A DNA stretch of 64,000 nt, taken from positions 1 to 64,000 of the forward strand of contig JAGXFH010000038.1 in the NCBI GenBank assembly GCA_024637315.1, given 5' to 3'. Source of the DNA: Brevirhabdus sp. GTDB lineage: Bacteria > Pseudomonadota > Alphaproteobacteria > Rhodobacterales > Rhodobacteraceae. The first letter of the stretch is position 1. Every line of letters begins with the position of its first letter. The translations under genes were made by a program, and so were the position numbers. Under the pieces are notes generated by a model, which worked only from the letters and a program-made list of their open reading frames with translations, ran no database searches and had not been told where the DNA came from. Positions 18,407 to 29,422 of this stretch are shown here, piece by piece.

Positions 18407-19438
18407 ATGGACGCAATCCTTCTGCAAATCCTGAACGGGCTCGACAAGGGCTCTGCCTATGCTCTGATCGCATTGGGGCTGACACTGATCTTCGGCACAC
18501 TCGGCGTGGTGAACTTTGCCCACGGCGCCTTGTTCATGATCGGCGCATTCTGTGCGGTCACGATGCAGCGCATCCTGACGATCAGCCAGACCACGATCGA
18601 CGAATCCCGGACCGACTTTCTGGGCAATCCGATGAAGGTCGAAACGCCTTATGTGGAAAACTGGTTCGGACCCGAACTTGGCGGCGCCATCATTGACTGG
18701 GCGGTACCGCTGGCGATCCTATTCGCGATCCCGGTGATGATCTGCATCGGCTTCATCATGGAACGCGGCCTGATCAAGCATTTCTACAAGCGCCCGCATG
18801 CCGACCAGATCCTGGTGACCTTCGGCCTGGCGATCGTGCTTCAGGAGGTGATCAAGTATTTCTACGGCGCCAACCCGATCCCGACGCCCGCCCCCGCGGC
18901 GTTCACCGGCTCGTTCGATTTCGGCGTGCTGCTGGGCTTCGACCCGAATGCGATCATCTACCCACTTTGGCGTCTGGTCTATTTCGTCTTCTCGCTGATC
19001 ATCATCGCGGCTGTCTTCGGCTTCCTGCAATTCACCACCTTCGGCATGGTCGTCCGCGCCGGCATGGCCGACCGTGAAACCGTCGGCCTTCTGGGGATCA
19101 ACATCGACAAGCGCTTCACCATCATGTTCGGCATCGCGGCTGCGGTGGCGGGCCTGGCGGGCGTGATGTACACGCCGATCAACTCGCCGAACTATCACAT
19201 GGGCATGGATTTCCTGGTGCTCAGCTTCGTCGTGGTGGTGGTCGGCGGCATGGGCTCGCTGCCCGGTGCTGTCCTGGCGGGCTTCCTCTTGGGCATCCTC
19301 GAAAGTTTTGCCTCGATGAACGAGATCAAGTCACTGGTCCCCGGCATCGACCAAATCATCATTTACCTGATTGCCATCGTCATCTTGCTGACCCGCCCGC
19401 GTGGGCTGATGGGCCGCAAGGGCGTGATGGAGGAATAA
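18407..19438 (+). CDS. ABC importer permease, LivH type
   Basis: This 343-residue inner-membrane permease belongs to the LivH family. It begins MDAILLQILNGLDKGSAYALIALGLTLIFGTLGVVNFAHGALFMIGAF, the standard LivH opening, and contains the GINIDKRFTIMFGIAAAVAGLAGVMY cytoplasmic-loop region near residue 225 and VVVVGGMGSLPGAVLAGFLLG near 270. The ATG at 18407 has AGGTGGGG at the right distance; an in-frame GTG three codons upstream is less likely. A loop of about 70 residues after the second span is longer than in E. coli LivH. The LivM-type gene follows after two bases. Confidence 0.92.
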   Translation: MDAILLQILNGLDKGSAYALIALGLTLIFGTLGVVNFAHGALFMIGAFCAVTMQRILTISQTTIDESRTDFLGNPMKVETPYVENWFGPELGGAIIDWAVPLAILFAIPVMICIGFIMERGLIKHFYKRPHADQILVTFGLAIVLQEVIKYFYGANPIPTPAPAAFTGSFDFGVLLGFDPNAIIYPLWRLVYFVFSLIIIAAVFGFLQFTTFGMVVRAGMADRETVGLLGINIDKRFTIMFGIAAAVAGLAGVMYTPINSPNYHMGMDFLVLSFVVVVVGGMGSLPGAVLAGFLLGILESFASMNEIKSLVPGIDQIIIYLIAIVILLTRPRGLMGRKGVMEE

Positions 19439-19441
19439 GCA

Positions 19442-20653
19442 ATGCTCGGACTCAACTCAAAAGACACCAAGTTCCTGTTGATCGTCATCTTCCTGACCCT
19501 GGCAACACCGATCCTGCTGCAACCTTTTCCAGAAGGCTCGGGCATGGCGCAGTTCAACGCGGGCTACCCCGACCTGATGCAGCGGTTCGCGATCTATGGC
19601 ATCTTCGCGATCGGCTTCAACATCCTCTTCGGCCTGACCGGCTACCTTTCGTTTGGTCATGCCGCGTTCCTGGGGATCGGGTCCTACTCGGTTGTCTGGA
19701 TGTACAAGCTTCTGGATTACAACGTGATCTGGGGTCTGCCGCTGGCCATCATCACGTCCGGCATCTTCGCGCTGGCCATTGGATTCATCAGCCTGCGGCG
19801 ATCGGGGATCTACTTCTCGATCCTCACCCTTGCCTTCGCGCAGATGAGCTTTGCGCTGGCCTATTCGGTGCTGACTCCGCTGACCAATGGCGAAACCGGC
19901 CTGCAGGTCTATAGAAGCGACAAGCAGGTGCTTCTGGGCGCGACCGAACCGACCAGTCCGCATTTCTTCGGCATCGTGATGCGCGAAAACTTCTGGGAGC
20001 CGAGCGTCGGCAACTGGCAGTTCACCTTCAATAACGGCTACTATTTCTGCGCCATCATCGCGATCCTCGCCTTCTATCTCAGTCTGCGGATCTTCCGCTC
20101 TCCTTTCGGGATGATGCTGCGCGCGATCAAGTCGAACCAGCAGCGGATGAACTATACCGGGCTGAACTCTCGTCCCTACACGCTGGCGGCGTTCGTGATC
20201 TCGGGCATGTATGCCGGGCTGGCCGGTGGTCTTCTGGCCTCGATGGATCCGCTGGCAGGCGCCGAGCGGATGCAGTGGACCGCCTCCGGAGAGGTGGTTC
20301 TGATGACCATCCTCGGCGGAGCAGGCACGCTTCTGGGGCCGGTTCTGGGTGCGGGATTCATCAAATATTTCGAGAACATCTTCTCGAAGATCAACGACAA
20401 CGTGCTGCATACCTGGTTCGGCTTCCTGCCCGACGGGATCGAGGATTTCATGGTCACCATCGTCCACCCCTTCGTGGGCAAGGGCTGGCACCTGACACTT
20501 GGCCTGCTGTTCATGGCCGTGGTCATCTTCCTGCCCGGCGGTCTTGTCGAACTTGGGCAGAGGGTCGGGCGGCTCTTCCGTCGCCGGGACATCAATTCCG
20601 CGGATGCAGAGGCCAAGGCGGCCAAGCAGCGCGCCAACACACCAGCGGAATAG
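19442..20653 (+). CDS. ABC importer permease, LivM type
   Basis: This 403-residue LivM-type permease has about ten spans with the family motifs [20 protein letters not shown] near residue 60 and [24 protein letters not shown] near 290. It pairs with the LivH-type protein encoded just upstream to form the membrane channel. The C-terminal tail (about residues 375-403) is hydrophilic and rich in Ala, Lys and Arg. Position, two bases after the LivH stop, shows co-transcription. Confidence 0.92.
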   Translation: MLGLNSKDTKFLLIVIFLTLATPILLQPFPEGSGMAQFNAGYPDLMQRFAIYGIFAIGFNILFGLTGYLSFGHAAFLGIGSYSVVWMYKLLDYNVIWGLPLAIITSGIFALAIGFISLRRSGIYFSILTLAFAQMSFALAYSVLTPLTNGETGLQVYRSDKQVLLGATEPTSPHFFGIVMRENFWEPSVGNWQFTFNNGYYFCAIIAILAFYLSLRIFRSPFGMMLRAIKSNQQRMNYTGLNSRPYTLAAFVISGMYAGLAGGLLASMDPLAGAERMQWTASGEVVLMTILGGAGTLLGPVLGAGFIKYFENIFSKINDNVLHTWFGFLPDGIEDFMVTIVHPFVGKGWHLTLGLLFMAVVIFLPGGLVELGQRVGRLFRRRDINSADAEAKAAKQRANTPAE

Positions 20654-20662
20654 GAGGCGGCG

Positions 20663-21421
20663 ATGGGTATCCTCGAAGTCAAAGGCGTCAACAAGCGCTT
20701 CGGCGGCTTGCAGGCGCTGGGGAACGTCAACCTCAGCGTCACCGAAAACACGGTTCATGCGATCATCGGGCCGAACGGCGCGGGCAAGTCGACCCTGTTG
20801 AACTGCCTTGTCGGCAAGCTGATCCCGGACACCGGCAGCGTGATGTTCGACGGCCAGTCGGTGCTGGGACGCAAGCCCCACGAAATCAACCAGATGGGCA
20901 TCAGCCGGGTGTTTCAGACCCCCGAGATCTTTGGCGATCTGACGGTGATGGAAAACGTGATGATCCCGTGCTTTGCCAAACGCGACGGCTCTTTTCGGCT
21001 GCACGCCTTCGAAAGCGTGCCGAACGAAAAGGAGCTGGTCGAAAAGGCCGAGCAGATCCTGATCGACGTCAACATGATCGACCAGCGCAACCAGCACGCC
21101 GCCTCGATGTCGCGCGGCGACAAGAGGCGACTGGAAATGGCGATGTGCCTGGTTCAGGAACCGCGTCTGCTGCTGCTCGATGAGCCCACTGCAGGCATGG
21201 CGCGGGCCGATACCAACAACACGATCGACCTCTTGAAGGAAATCAAGGCCAAGCGCGACATCACCATGGCGATCATCGAACACGACATGCATGTGGTGTT
21301 CTCGCTGGCCGAACGGATCACCGTCCTGGCGCAGGGAACACCGCTGGTCGAGGACACGCCGGAAAACATCAAAGGCCATCCCAAGGTGCAAGAAGCGTAC
21401 CTTGGCCAGGCGCACGGATAA
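20663..21421 (+). CDS. ABC importer ATPase, LivG type
   Basis: This 252-residue ATPase energises the importer. Walker A is GPNGAGKST (about 35-43), Walker B is LLLLDEPTAGM (about 170-180), and the switch His is in IEHDMHVV. The signature motif reads MSRGDKRRLEMAM instead of LSGGQ, which is within the variation of LivG-type ATPases. GGAGG precedes the ATG and the gap to the upstream permease gene is nine bases. It probably forms a heterodimer with the next gene product. Confidence 0.93.
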   Translation: MGILEVKGVNKRFGGLQALGNVNLSVTENTVHAIIGPNGAGKSTLLNCLVGKLIPDTGSVMFDGQSVLGRKPHEINQMGISRVFQTPEIFGDLTVMENVMIPCFAKRDGSFRLHAFESVPNEKELVEKAEQILIDVNMIDQRNQHAASMSRGDKRRLEMAMCLVQEPRLLLLDEPTAGMARADTNNTIDLLKEIKAKRDITMAIIEHDMHVVFSLAERITVLAQGTPLVEDTPENIKGHPKVQEAYLGQAHG

Positions 21422-21433
21422 GGGGCACAACCG

Positions 21434-22189
21434 ATGAACGAGAAACCCGACTTTTCCAAGAACGCCAATGTGGCCGCCACGGCGCCCGCGTTTTTCTCGG
21501 CTTGGGACATCCATGCCTATTACGGCGAAAGCTACATCGTGCAGGGGGTCAGCTTCAACGTCCACGAAGGCGAGATCCTCGCGCTGCTCGGTCGCAACGG
21601 TGCCGGCAAGACCTCGACCCTGCGCGCCATCGCGCGGCTGAATTCGCCGCAGTTGCGTTCGGGCGAGGTCTGGCTCGATCACCAGCCCTTGCACAACATG
21701 ACCTCCTACCAGGCCAGCCAGGCCGGCGTCGGCCTGGTGCCGGAAGACCGCCGGATCATTTCCGGCCTTACGGTCGAGGAGAACTTGCAACTGGCGCAGA
21801 TCGCGCCGCCGATCGGCTGGTCGCTGGAACGGATCTACGACCTGTTTCCGCGCCTTGGCGAACGCCGCAAGCAGGACGGTACGACGCTGTCGGGCGGTGA
21901 ACAGCAGATGCTGGCGATCGCCCGCGCGCTGGCCCGCGATATCAAGTTGCTGCTGCTCGACGAACCCTACGAGGGGCTGGCGCCGGTGATCGTCGACGAA
22001 ATCGAAAAGACACTGAACCTGATCAAGCAGCAGGGCATCACCACCGTGATCGTCGAACAGAACGCGCTGCGCGCTCTGGCCCTCGCCGACCGCGCTGTGA
22101 TACTCGATACCGGTATGGTCGTGTACGACGACACCGCGCAGAAAGTGCTGGATAACGATCAGCTTCGCTCCGAGTATCTGGCGATCTGA
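21434..22189 (+). CDS. ABC importer ATPase, LivF type
   Basis: This 251-residue second ATPase has Walker [10 protein letters not shown], signature [15 protein letters not shown], Walker [14 protein letters not shown] and switch VEQNALRAL, all diagnostic for LivF. An extra hydrophilic N-terminus of about 20 residues precedes the ABC fold. It starts 12 bases after the LivG stop and acetyl-CoA synthetase follows after 47 bases, so the transporter and the enzyme are probably made from one transcript. Confidence 0.93.
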   Translation: MNEKPDFSKNANVAATAPAFFSAWDIHAYYGESYIVQGVSFNVHEGEILALLGRNGAGKTSTLRAIARLNSPQLRSGEVWLDHQPLHNMTSYQASQAGVGLVPEDRRIISGLTVEENLQLAQIAPPIGWSLERIYDLFPRLGERRKQDGTTLSGGEQQMLAIARALARDIKLLLLDEPYEGLAPVIVDEIEKTLNLIKQQGITTVIVEQNALRALALADRAVILDTGMVVYDDTAQKVLDNDQLRSEYLAI

Positions 22190-22236
22190 CGTCGGCTCGG
22201 CGCGACAGGAAACTGCAAGACACGGAAAGTAGACAC

Positions 22237-24177
<1,941 letters not shown>

Positions 24178-24201
24178 GCCGGCAAGCCTCGCGACTACCC
24201 G

Positions 24202-24234
24202 AAGGCCGACCCCCCAGGAGGTCGGCCTTTTTGT
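24202..24234 (+). terminator. Intrinsic terminator after acsA
   Basis: AAGGCCGACC (24202-24211) pairs with GGTCGGCCTT (24220-24229) around an eight-base loop, and a run of T follows. It lies 24 bases after the acsA stop and ends the importer-acs operon. Confidence 0.88.
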
Positions 24235-24345
24235 TTCGGACCCGGCGCGAGGATCACTGCAGACCGTCCGGATTGATTTCAGTTAAAGCAGGCCGTGCCG
24301 AAGCCCGGTAACCAAGCAGCACAAGCTTGAAGAAAGGTAGATGCG

Positions 24346-24618
24346 ATGCGCAAGACATTCCTGACATCCGCCGTTATCGGCACCCTGGCCCTTGCGGGCT
24401 GCGAGAACATGACATCGGATCAGCAGATGGTCGTCGGCGGCATGACCGGCGCCACGCTGGGACTGATCACCGCCAAGGCATTCGACGTGGACAGCGACTG
24501 GACCCTGATCGCGGCCCTTGCCGGCGCGACCGCCGGCACGATCGTGGCGCGCAACCAGGCCGATCAGACCTGCGCCGTGGCCCAAGGCGACGGAACGTAC
24601 CGCGTGGTGCGCTGCTAG
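24346..24618 (+). CDS. Small lipoprotein with glycine-zipper segments
   Basis: This 90-residue protein has a lipoprotein signal: MRKTFLTSAVIGTLALAGC with lipobox LAGC, giving lipidated Cys19. The mature part has two glycine/alanine-rich amphiphilic stretches (GGMTGATLGLITAKAF and LAGATAGTIVA) resembling glycine-zipper outer-membrane lipoproteins, and ends with CAVAQGDGTYRVVRC, where the two cysteines may pair. AAAGG precedes the start. It has its own terminator-bounded context and no obvious partner. Function is unknown. Confidence 0.75.
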   Translation: MRKTFLTSAVIGTLALAGCENMTSDQQMVVGGMTGATLGLITAKAFDVDSDWTLIAALAGATAGTIVARNQADQTCAVAQGDGTYRVVRC

Positions 24619-24950
24619 GGTCTGACGGCTGATGGCAGGGCCTGCTGCGCCGTCCAGCCAGCAACGATTGGTATGGAAGCGCCGGTCAGCTTGTGCGCCA
24701 CCGCTGCGCAATGCCATGGCGCAAGCATGCCGGTCCCGGCCTCGCGGCTACCTGCGAATTCTTGGGGCCGCGCCTTTGACTGTGGCTCGATGATCGCGGT
24801 TTCGATCCAGCCGGGGCAGATGCAGTTCGCCGTGATTCCGCCCGGTACCTTGTCGCCTTCGGCGGCGTATTCCAGCGCCGCGGCCCGGCTCTGGCAGACC
24901 TGCCCGAACGTGGCCGCGACATTGGGTGCCAAACCGTCCGGATCGCTCAT
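24615..24950 (-). pseudogene. Remnant of a short-chain dehydrogenase/reductase
   Basis: The 111-codon frame reads like a shrunken SDR. VAATFGQVCQSRAAALEYAAEG corresponds to the region around the catalytic Tyr-x3-Lys, which is missing; GGITANCICPGWIETAII is the typical SDR substrate-loop start; LTGASIPIVAGWTAQ is the usual C-terminal end (normally VDGGW). The NAD-binding N-terminal half is absent. Its ATG overlaps the stop of the acyl-CoA synthetase (ATGA), so the original gene was translationally coupled, and internal deletions have kept the frame open. 3-hydroxybutyrate-dehydrogenase-like origin is a guess. Confidence 0.6.
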
Positions 24951-26470
24951 TTCTTCGTCTCGCCGACCCGTTGGCGCAACTCGGTCTTCAAAACCTTTCC
25001 ATAGTTGTTCTTCGGCAGTTCCGGCAGCCAGACATACGCTTTCGGCCGCTTGAACCGCGCGATCCGGTCCAGACAATGCGCATCCAGCGCCGCCTCGTCC
25101 ACATCTGCGCCGATTGCGCGGACCACGAAGGCGACCACCGTCTCGCCCCATTCCGGATCGGGCCGCCCGACGACCGAGACCTCGGCCACGCCGGGATGGC
25201 TTGTCAGCGCCTCTTCGACCTCGCGCGGGTAGATGTTGGTGCCGCCCGAGATGATCAGGTCCTTCGACCGATCCTGCATGGTGACATAGCCGTCCTCGTC
25301 CATATGCCCGATATCGCCGGTCCAGAGCCAACCTGCCTTGATGGTCTTCGCCGTCGCCGCCTCGTTGCGCCAGTAGCCCGGCATCACCGGTGCGCCCCGC
25401 ACCAGGATCTCGCCCGCCTCGCCTGGCGGCACCGGCCGGCCCTCGGCATCGCCGATCATCACCTCGCAGACCGACTGGGCCCGCCCGACCGAAGCCAGCC
25501 GTGCCCGCCAGCGCGGATGGTTGCGGTCGGCGATATCGTCGCGGCCGAGCGCGGTGATCGACATCGGGCATTCGCCCTGCCCGTAGATCTGCACGAAGAT
25601 CGGGCCGAACACCTCGACCGCCTCGATGATATCGGCCAGATACATCGGGCCGCCGGCATAGACGACCGTGCGCAAGCCTTCGCCGGTTTCGCCGGTGGCC
25701 TTCGCGGCCTCGGTCAAGCGCTTGACCATCGTCGGCGCGGCAAACATGTGGACCGAGCCGAAGACCCGCCCCAGATCGAAGATTTCGCGCGGCTCGAACC
25801 CGCCCGAGGCCGGAAACACATGCCGCGCTCCTGGGCGCACATGCATCATGTTGTAGATCCCCGCGCCGTGGCTGAGCGGGGCTGCGTAATGCGCCGCATC
25901 CCCGGCCCGCACTAAATCCGCATCGACCTGATAGGACAGAGACATCGCCACCAGCATCCCATGCGTGATCATCACGCCCTTGGGCTTGCCGGTCGTGCCC
26001 GAGGTATAAAAGAGCCAGGCCAGGTCATCCTCGGCCCGATGGGCGACCTCGGTCAATGGCGGGGCCGCGCGCATCTCCGCATAATCCGCCCCAGCCACGT
26101 CGATGACGGGGCACTGCAGTTCGATCTTTGCCAGATCGTTTGCCAGGTCCGGCGTCGCGAATATCAGCGCCGCCGCCGCGTCCTCGGCAATCCACGCCAG
26201 CTCCCGGCCATGCAGCTTGGCATTGACCGGCACGGCCACGGCACCGGCGTACCAGATGCCATATTGCACGATCAGATAGTCCGGCACGTTCTTCATGAAG
26301 ATTGCCACCCGGTCGCCCGGCCCGATCCCGCGCACCTGCAGCGCCCCGGCAACCGCCGCCGCGCGGGCATGAAACGCCCCGTAATCGGCGACTGGATCCG
26401 CCCCCTGAAACAAGGCCGGCCGCTCCGGCGAAATCTGCGCCACCCGCGCCAGCCAAACGCCCAGATTCAT
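24947..26470 (-). CDS. AMP-forming acyl-CoA synthetase (class I adenylate-forming)
   Basis: This 507-residue fatty-acid/aromatic-acid CoA ligase has the AMP-binding motif WLFYTSGTTGKPKGVMITHG (about 165-184), YGQGECPMS (A5), GWLWTGDIGHMDEDGYVTMQDRSKDLIISGGTNIYPREVEE (A7-A8) and a C-terminal Lys in PKNNYGKVLKTELR (A10). It is not acetyl-CoA synthetase; family members activate medium-chain, branched or aromatic acids and the substrate cannot be read from sequence. It formed an operon with the SDR whose remnant overlaps its stop codon. A copy of the dispersed short repeat and a terminator lie between it and the pyrimidine operon. Confidence 0.88.
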   Translation of the reverse strand: MNLGVWLARVAQISPERPALFQGADPVADYGAFHARAAAVAGALQVRGIGPGDRVAIFMKNVPDYLIVQYGIWYAGAVAVPVNAKLHGRELAWIAEDAAAALIFATPDLANDLAKIELQCPVIDVAGADYAEMRAAPPLTEVAHRAEDDLAWLFYTSGTTGKPKGVMITHGMLVAMSLSYQVDADLVRAGDAAHYAAPLSHGAGIYNMMHVRPGARHVFPASGGFEPREIFDLGRVFGSVHMFAAPTMVKRLTEAAKATGETGEGLRTVVYAGGPMYLADIIEAVEVFGPIFVQIYGQGECPMSITALGRDDIADRNHPRWRARLASVGRAQSVCEVMIGDAEGRPVPPGEAGEILVRGAPVMPGYWRNEAATAKTIKAGWLWTGDIGHMDEDGYVTMQDRSKDLIISGGTNIYPREVEEALTSHPGVAEVSVVGRPDPEWGETVVAFVVRAIGADVDEAALDAHCLDRIARFKRPKAYVWLPELPKNNYGKVLKTELRQRVGETKK

Positions 26471-26492
26471 CGCAAACCTTTCGTCTTTCGTT

Positions 26493-26515
26493 CACAAATA
26501 TCCTCGCCGAAGGCG
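26493..26515 (-). repeat. Dispersed intergenic repeat, copy a
   Basis: On the minus strand it reads CGCCTTCGGCGAGGATATTT, a variant of the short element found at six places in this window (consensus GCCTCCGGCGGGGATATTT followed by a GGACAAATGA-like tail). It sits between the ABC binding-protein terminator and the acyl-CoA synthetase start. Confidence 0.55.
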
Positions 26516-26536
26516 CAGGCGCTTGAGGGCGCAAAC

Positions 26537-26565
26537 TAAAAAATGCGGGGCCCGAAGGCCCCGCA
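26537..26565 (-). terminator. Intrinsic terminator of the pyrimidine operon
   Basis: On the minus strand TGCGGGGCC and GGCCCCGCA pair around a TTCG tetraloop and a run of six T follows. It lies 26 bases after the stop of the last gene (the ABC binding protein) and ends the leftward pyrimidine operon. Confidence 0.9.
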
Positions 26566-26590
26566 CCGCGTTTCGGACCGGCGTCACGCC

Positions 26591-27577
26591 TCAGTTCAGC
26601 GCCGCATCCGTGATGACATGCGTCCAGGCCGCCTCGCCCGGATCCGCCGCGATCACCGGATCGGCGCCAGACGACAGCAGCACCTCGACCGTCCGGTCGA
26701 AATCCGCCGGGTCCAGCGCGCCGTTCGATCCTGCCGTCAGCTTGGCAATCTCGCCCATCATCCGGCGCTGGTGCTTCTCGGTCTGCGCCCCGGTCTCGTC
26801 ATTCTCAAGCACGATGTCGGCAGCGGCATCCGGGTTCTCTTCCGCCCATTTCCAGCCCTTCATCGAAGCGCGAACGAAACGGGTGAGCTTGTCCACCATC
26901 TCGGGGTCCTGAAGATTGGCCTCGGTCGTATAAAGCCCGTCCTCCAGCGTCGAAATCCCCTCATCCTCGTACTTGAACACCACCAGATCGTCCGGCGTCA
27001 GCCCGGCGTCGATCACCTGCCAATATTCGTTGTAGGTCATCGTCGTGGCGCACTCGACCTGCTTTTGCAGCAGCGGATCGACGTTGAAGTTGATCTTCTG
27101 GATCGTCACGCCACCCTCGGATCCGTCGGTCGGATATCCCAGCTTGCCCATCCACGAAAAAAGCGGGATCTCGTTGCCGAAGAACCAGGTGCCCAGGGTA
27201 TTGCCCGGAAAATCCGCCGGGCTTTCGATGCCGTGCTCTTTCAGACAGGTCAGCATCAGCCCCGACGACTTGAACGGCTGGGCGATGTTCACGATCGGCG
27301 CCCCCTGCTCACGCGCGGCCAAGGCCGAGGGCAGCCAGTCCACCATCACATCGGCGCCGCCCCCCATAAGCACCTGCACCGGCGCGATGTCCGGGCCGCC
27401 GGCCTTGATGGTGACGTTCAGGTCTTCGTCGTCATAAAAACCCTGATCCTTGGCCACGTAATAGCCCGCGAACTGTGCCTGGGTGACCCATTTCAACTGC
27501 AGCGTCAGGTCATCGGCGGCGCCGGCAGCACCTGCCAGCATTCCTGTCGCCAGTGCTGTTGTCAGTATCTTTCTCAT
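26591..27577 (-). CDS. NMT1/THI5-type ABC substrate-binding protein, probably pyrimidine-related
   Basis: This 328-residue periplasmic protein has a signal peptide (MRKILTTALATGMLAGAAGAA) and the NMT1/THI5-like opening LQLKWVTQAQFAGYYVAKDQGFYDDEDLNVTIKAGGPDI. Members of this family bind thiamine pyrimidine precursors, riboflavin or similar heterocycles. It is the last gene of an operon with two SsuC-type permeases, an SsuB-type ATPase and the reductive pyrimidine pathway, so uracil, thymine or a dihydropyrimidine/hydantoin ligand is likely. Ligand identity is inference from context. Confidence 0.87.
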   Translation of the reverse strand: MRKILTTALATGMLAGAAGAADDLTLQLKWVTQAQFAGYYVAKDQGFYDDEDLNVTIKAGGPDIAPVQVLMGGGADVMVDWLPSALAAREQGAPIVNIAQPFKSSGLMLTCLKEHGIESPADFPGNTLGTWFFGNEIPLFSWMGKLGYPTDGSEGGVTIQKINFNVDPLLQKQVECATTMTYNEYWQVIDAGLTPDDLVVFKYEDEGISTLEDGLYTTEANLQDPEMVDKLTRFVRASMKGWKWAEENPDAAADIVLENDETGAQTEKHQRRMMGEIAKLTAGSNGALDPADFDRTVEVLLSSGADPVIAADPGEAAWTHVITDAALN

Positions 27578-27603
27578 CTCTCACTCCTCCAGTGTTGAAC
27601 CCT

Positions 27604-28455
27604 TTATCGTCCGCGTCTTTGCGAGGGATGCCAGAACGTGACCCCCTTCTCTATCAAGGCGACGATTCCATAGAATGCGGATCCCGCAATCGCCGCCACG
27701 GTAATCTCTGCCCAAACCATATCAAGCCCCAACCGACCGACTTCGGTCGAAATCCGGAACCCCATGCCGCGAATCGGCGAGCCGAAGAACTCGGCCACGA
27801 TGGCCCCGATCAGCGCCAGAGTCGTCGCGATCTTGAGGCCGTTGAAGATGAATGGCATCGCCGCGGGCAGGCGCAGCTTGACCAGCGTCTGCCAGTAGCT
27901 TGCACCATATGTCCGCATCAGGTCGCGCTGCATCGCGTCGGTACCGGCCAACCCCTGCACGGTATTGACCAGCATCGGGAAGAACACCATCACCACCACG
28001 ACCGCCGCCTTCGAGTGCCAGTCGAAGCCGAACCACATTACCATGATCGGCGCCGTGCCGATGATCGGCAAGGCGGCGATAAAGCTGGAAACCGGCAGCA
28101 GCCCGCGCTGCAAGAACGCCGAGCGATCGATCCCGATCGCGATCAGGAACGCCGCTCCGCAGCCCATCGCATAGCCCGACAAGGCACCCTTGACGAAGGT
28201 CTGCACGAAATCCTCCCACAGAACCGGCACCTTCTCGGCGATCGTCGCGCCAATGACCGAGGGCGGCGGCAGGATCACGCCCGGCACCTGCAGCCCTCGC
28301 ACCAGCCCCTCCCAGACCACCAGAATGGTGATCCCGAATATCGCCGGCACCATCAACCGCACGACCCGCGTCGCCGCCCAGACCGAGGTCGACAGCCAGC
28401 CGTTCAACGCCCAGGCTGCGAACCAGAACAGCACCGAGAAGATCACCCAGCCCAT
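27604..28455 (-). CDS. ABC transporter permease (SsuC/ThiX type), second
   Basis: This 283-residue inner-membrane permease has six or seven spans, with the EAA loop in RTYGASYWQTLVKLRLPAAMPFIFNGLKIATTLALIGAIVAEFFGS (about 185-230), typical of SsuC/TauC-like permeases. It follows another permease of the same family, so the importer channel is a heterodimer. The gene lies 26 bases before the binding-protein gene. A 94-base gap with a dispersed repeat separates it from the other permease gene. Confidence 0.87.
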   Translation of the reverse strand: MGWVIFSVLFWFAAWALNGWLSTSVWAATRVVRLMVPAIFGITILVVWEGLVRGLQVPGVILPPPSVIGATIAEKVPVLWEDFVQTFVKGALSGYAMGCGAAFLIAIGIDRSAFLQRGLLPVSSFIAALPIIGTAPIMVMWFGFDWHSKAAVVVVMVFFPMLVNTVQGLAGTDAMQRDLMRTYGASYWQTLVKLRLPAAMPFIFNGLKIATTLALIGAIVAEFFGSPIRGMGFRISTEVGRLGLDMVWAEITVAAIAGSAFYGIVALIEKGVTFWHPSQRRGR

Positions 28456-28474
28456 GCCGGACCTCCCGGTTTTT

Positions 28475-28502
28475 TCAGTTCGGAAGTATCCTCGGGGCGG
28501 GC
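28475..28502 (-). repeat. Dispersed intergenic repeat, copy b
   Basis: On the minus strand the element reads CCGCCCCGAGGATACTTCC followed by an AACTGAAAA tail, a diverged member of the short repeat family. It sits in the gap between the two permease genes. Confidence 0.45.
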
Positions 28503-28549
28503 CGGGGGCCAGACGGTCCCTCGATCGGTTTTCGCAGGCGCATGATGTG

Positions 28550-29413
28550 TCATTGGCCCATCCCCATGCGCCGCAACGTCAGCCGCTGCGCGATCCCGAT
28601 CAACCCGACCAGCGCCGCCGCAACCACCGCGGCCGCAATCAGCGCCGACCAGATCTGTACCGTCTGCCCGTAATACGATCCCGACAACAGCCGCGCGCCA
28701 AGGCCCGAAACGGCCCCGGTCGGCAACTCGCCAACGATCGCGCCCACCAGCGATGCGGCGATGCCGACCTTCAGCGAGGTGAAAAGATACGGCATCGAGG
28801 AAGGCAGCCGCAGCTTCCAGAACATCTGGGCGCGGCTGGCATGATAGGTGCGCATCAGATCCAGCTGCATCACATCGGGGCTGCGCAGGCCTGCGACCAT
28901 GCCCACGACCACCGGGAAGAACGACAGATAGGCGCTGATGATCGCCTTCGGCACGATGCCCTGTATTCCGACCGAATTCAGCACCACGATGATCATCGGT
29001 GCGATCGCAAGGATGGGGATCGTCTGACTGGCAATGGCCCAGGGCATGACGCTCATGTCCATCGCCCGGTTATGAACGATGCCCACTGCCAGCAGGATGC
29101 CAAGACCGGTGCCGAACACGAAGCCCAGCAAGGTCGCGCTCACGGTGATCCAGCCGTGATAGACAAGGCTGCGCCTCGAGGTGATGTTCTTGTCGATCAC
29201 CGTATCGTAAAGTTCCACCGCCACCTGGTGCGGGGCCGGTATCACCGGGCGATCCTGCACCATCGCATCGCGCACCACATCGCCGAACCCGACCTCGATA
29301 CCGGCGCGCGCCGCCTGGTCATAGGTCCATTGCGCGTTCAGCCAGACCGCCGCACCGTACCAGATCATCAAGATACCCGCGACCACGGTCAGGATCGGCA
29401 CGACCGACTTCAT
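28550..29413 (-). CDS. ABC transporter permease (SsuC/ThiX type), first
   Basis: This 287-residue permease starts with one membrane span, then a periplasmic segment of about 60 residues (31-90), then the core permease fold. The EAA loop is RTYHASRAQMFWKLRLPSSMPYLFTSLKVGIAASLVGAIVGEL (about 190-235). It is paralogous to the next permease in the operon. The gene starts nine bases after the ATPase stop, showing co-transcription. Confidence 0.87.
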   Translation of the reverse strand: MKSVVPILTVVAGILMIWYGAAVWLNAQWTYDQAARAGIEVGFGDVVRDAMVQDRPVIPAPHQVAVELYDTVIDKNITSRRSLVYHGWITVSATLLGFVFGTGLGILLAVGIVHNRAMDMSVMPWAIASQTIPILAIAPMIIVVLNSVGIQGIVPKAIISAYLSFFPVVVGMVAGLRSPDVMQLDLMRTYHASRAQMFWKLRLPSSMPYLFTSLKVGIAASLVGAIVGELPTGAVSGLGARLLSGSYYGQTVQIWSALIAAAVVAAALVGLIGIAQRLTLRRMGMGQ

Positions 29414-29422
29414 GGCTGCGCC

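Noticed and set aside
19457..21790. A 777-codon minus-strand frame
   Set aside because: It is antisense to the LivM and LivG type genes and rich in residues typical of shadow frames.
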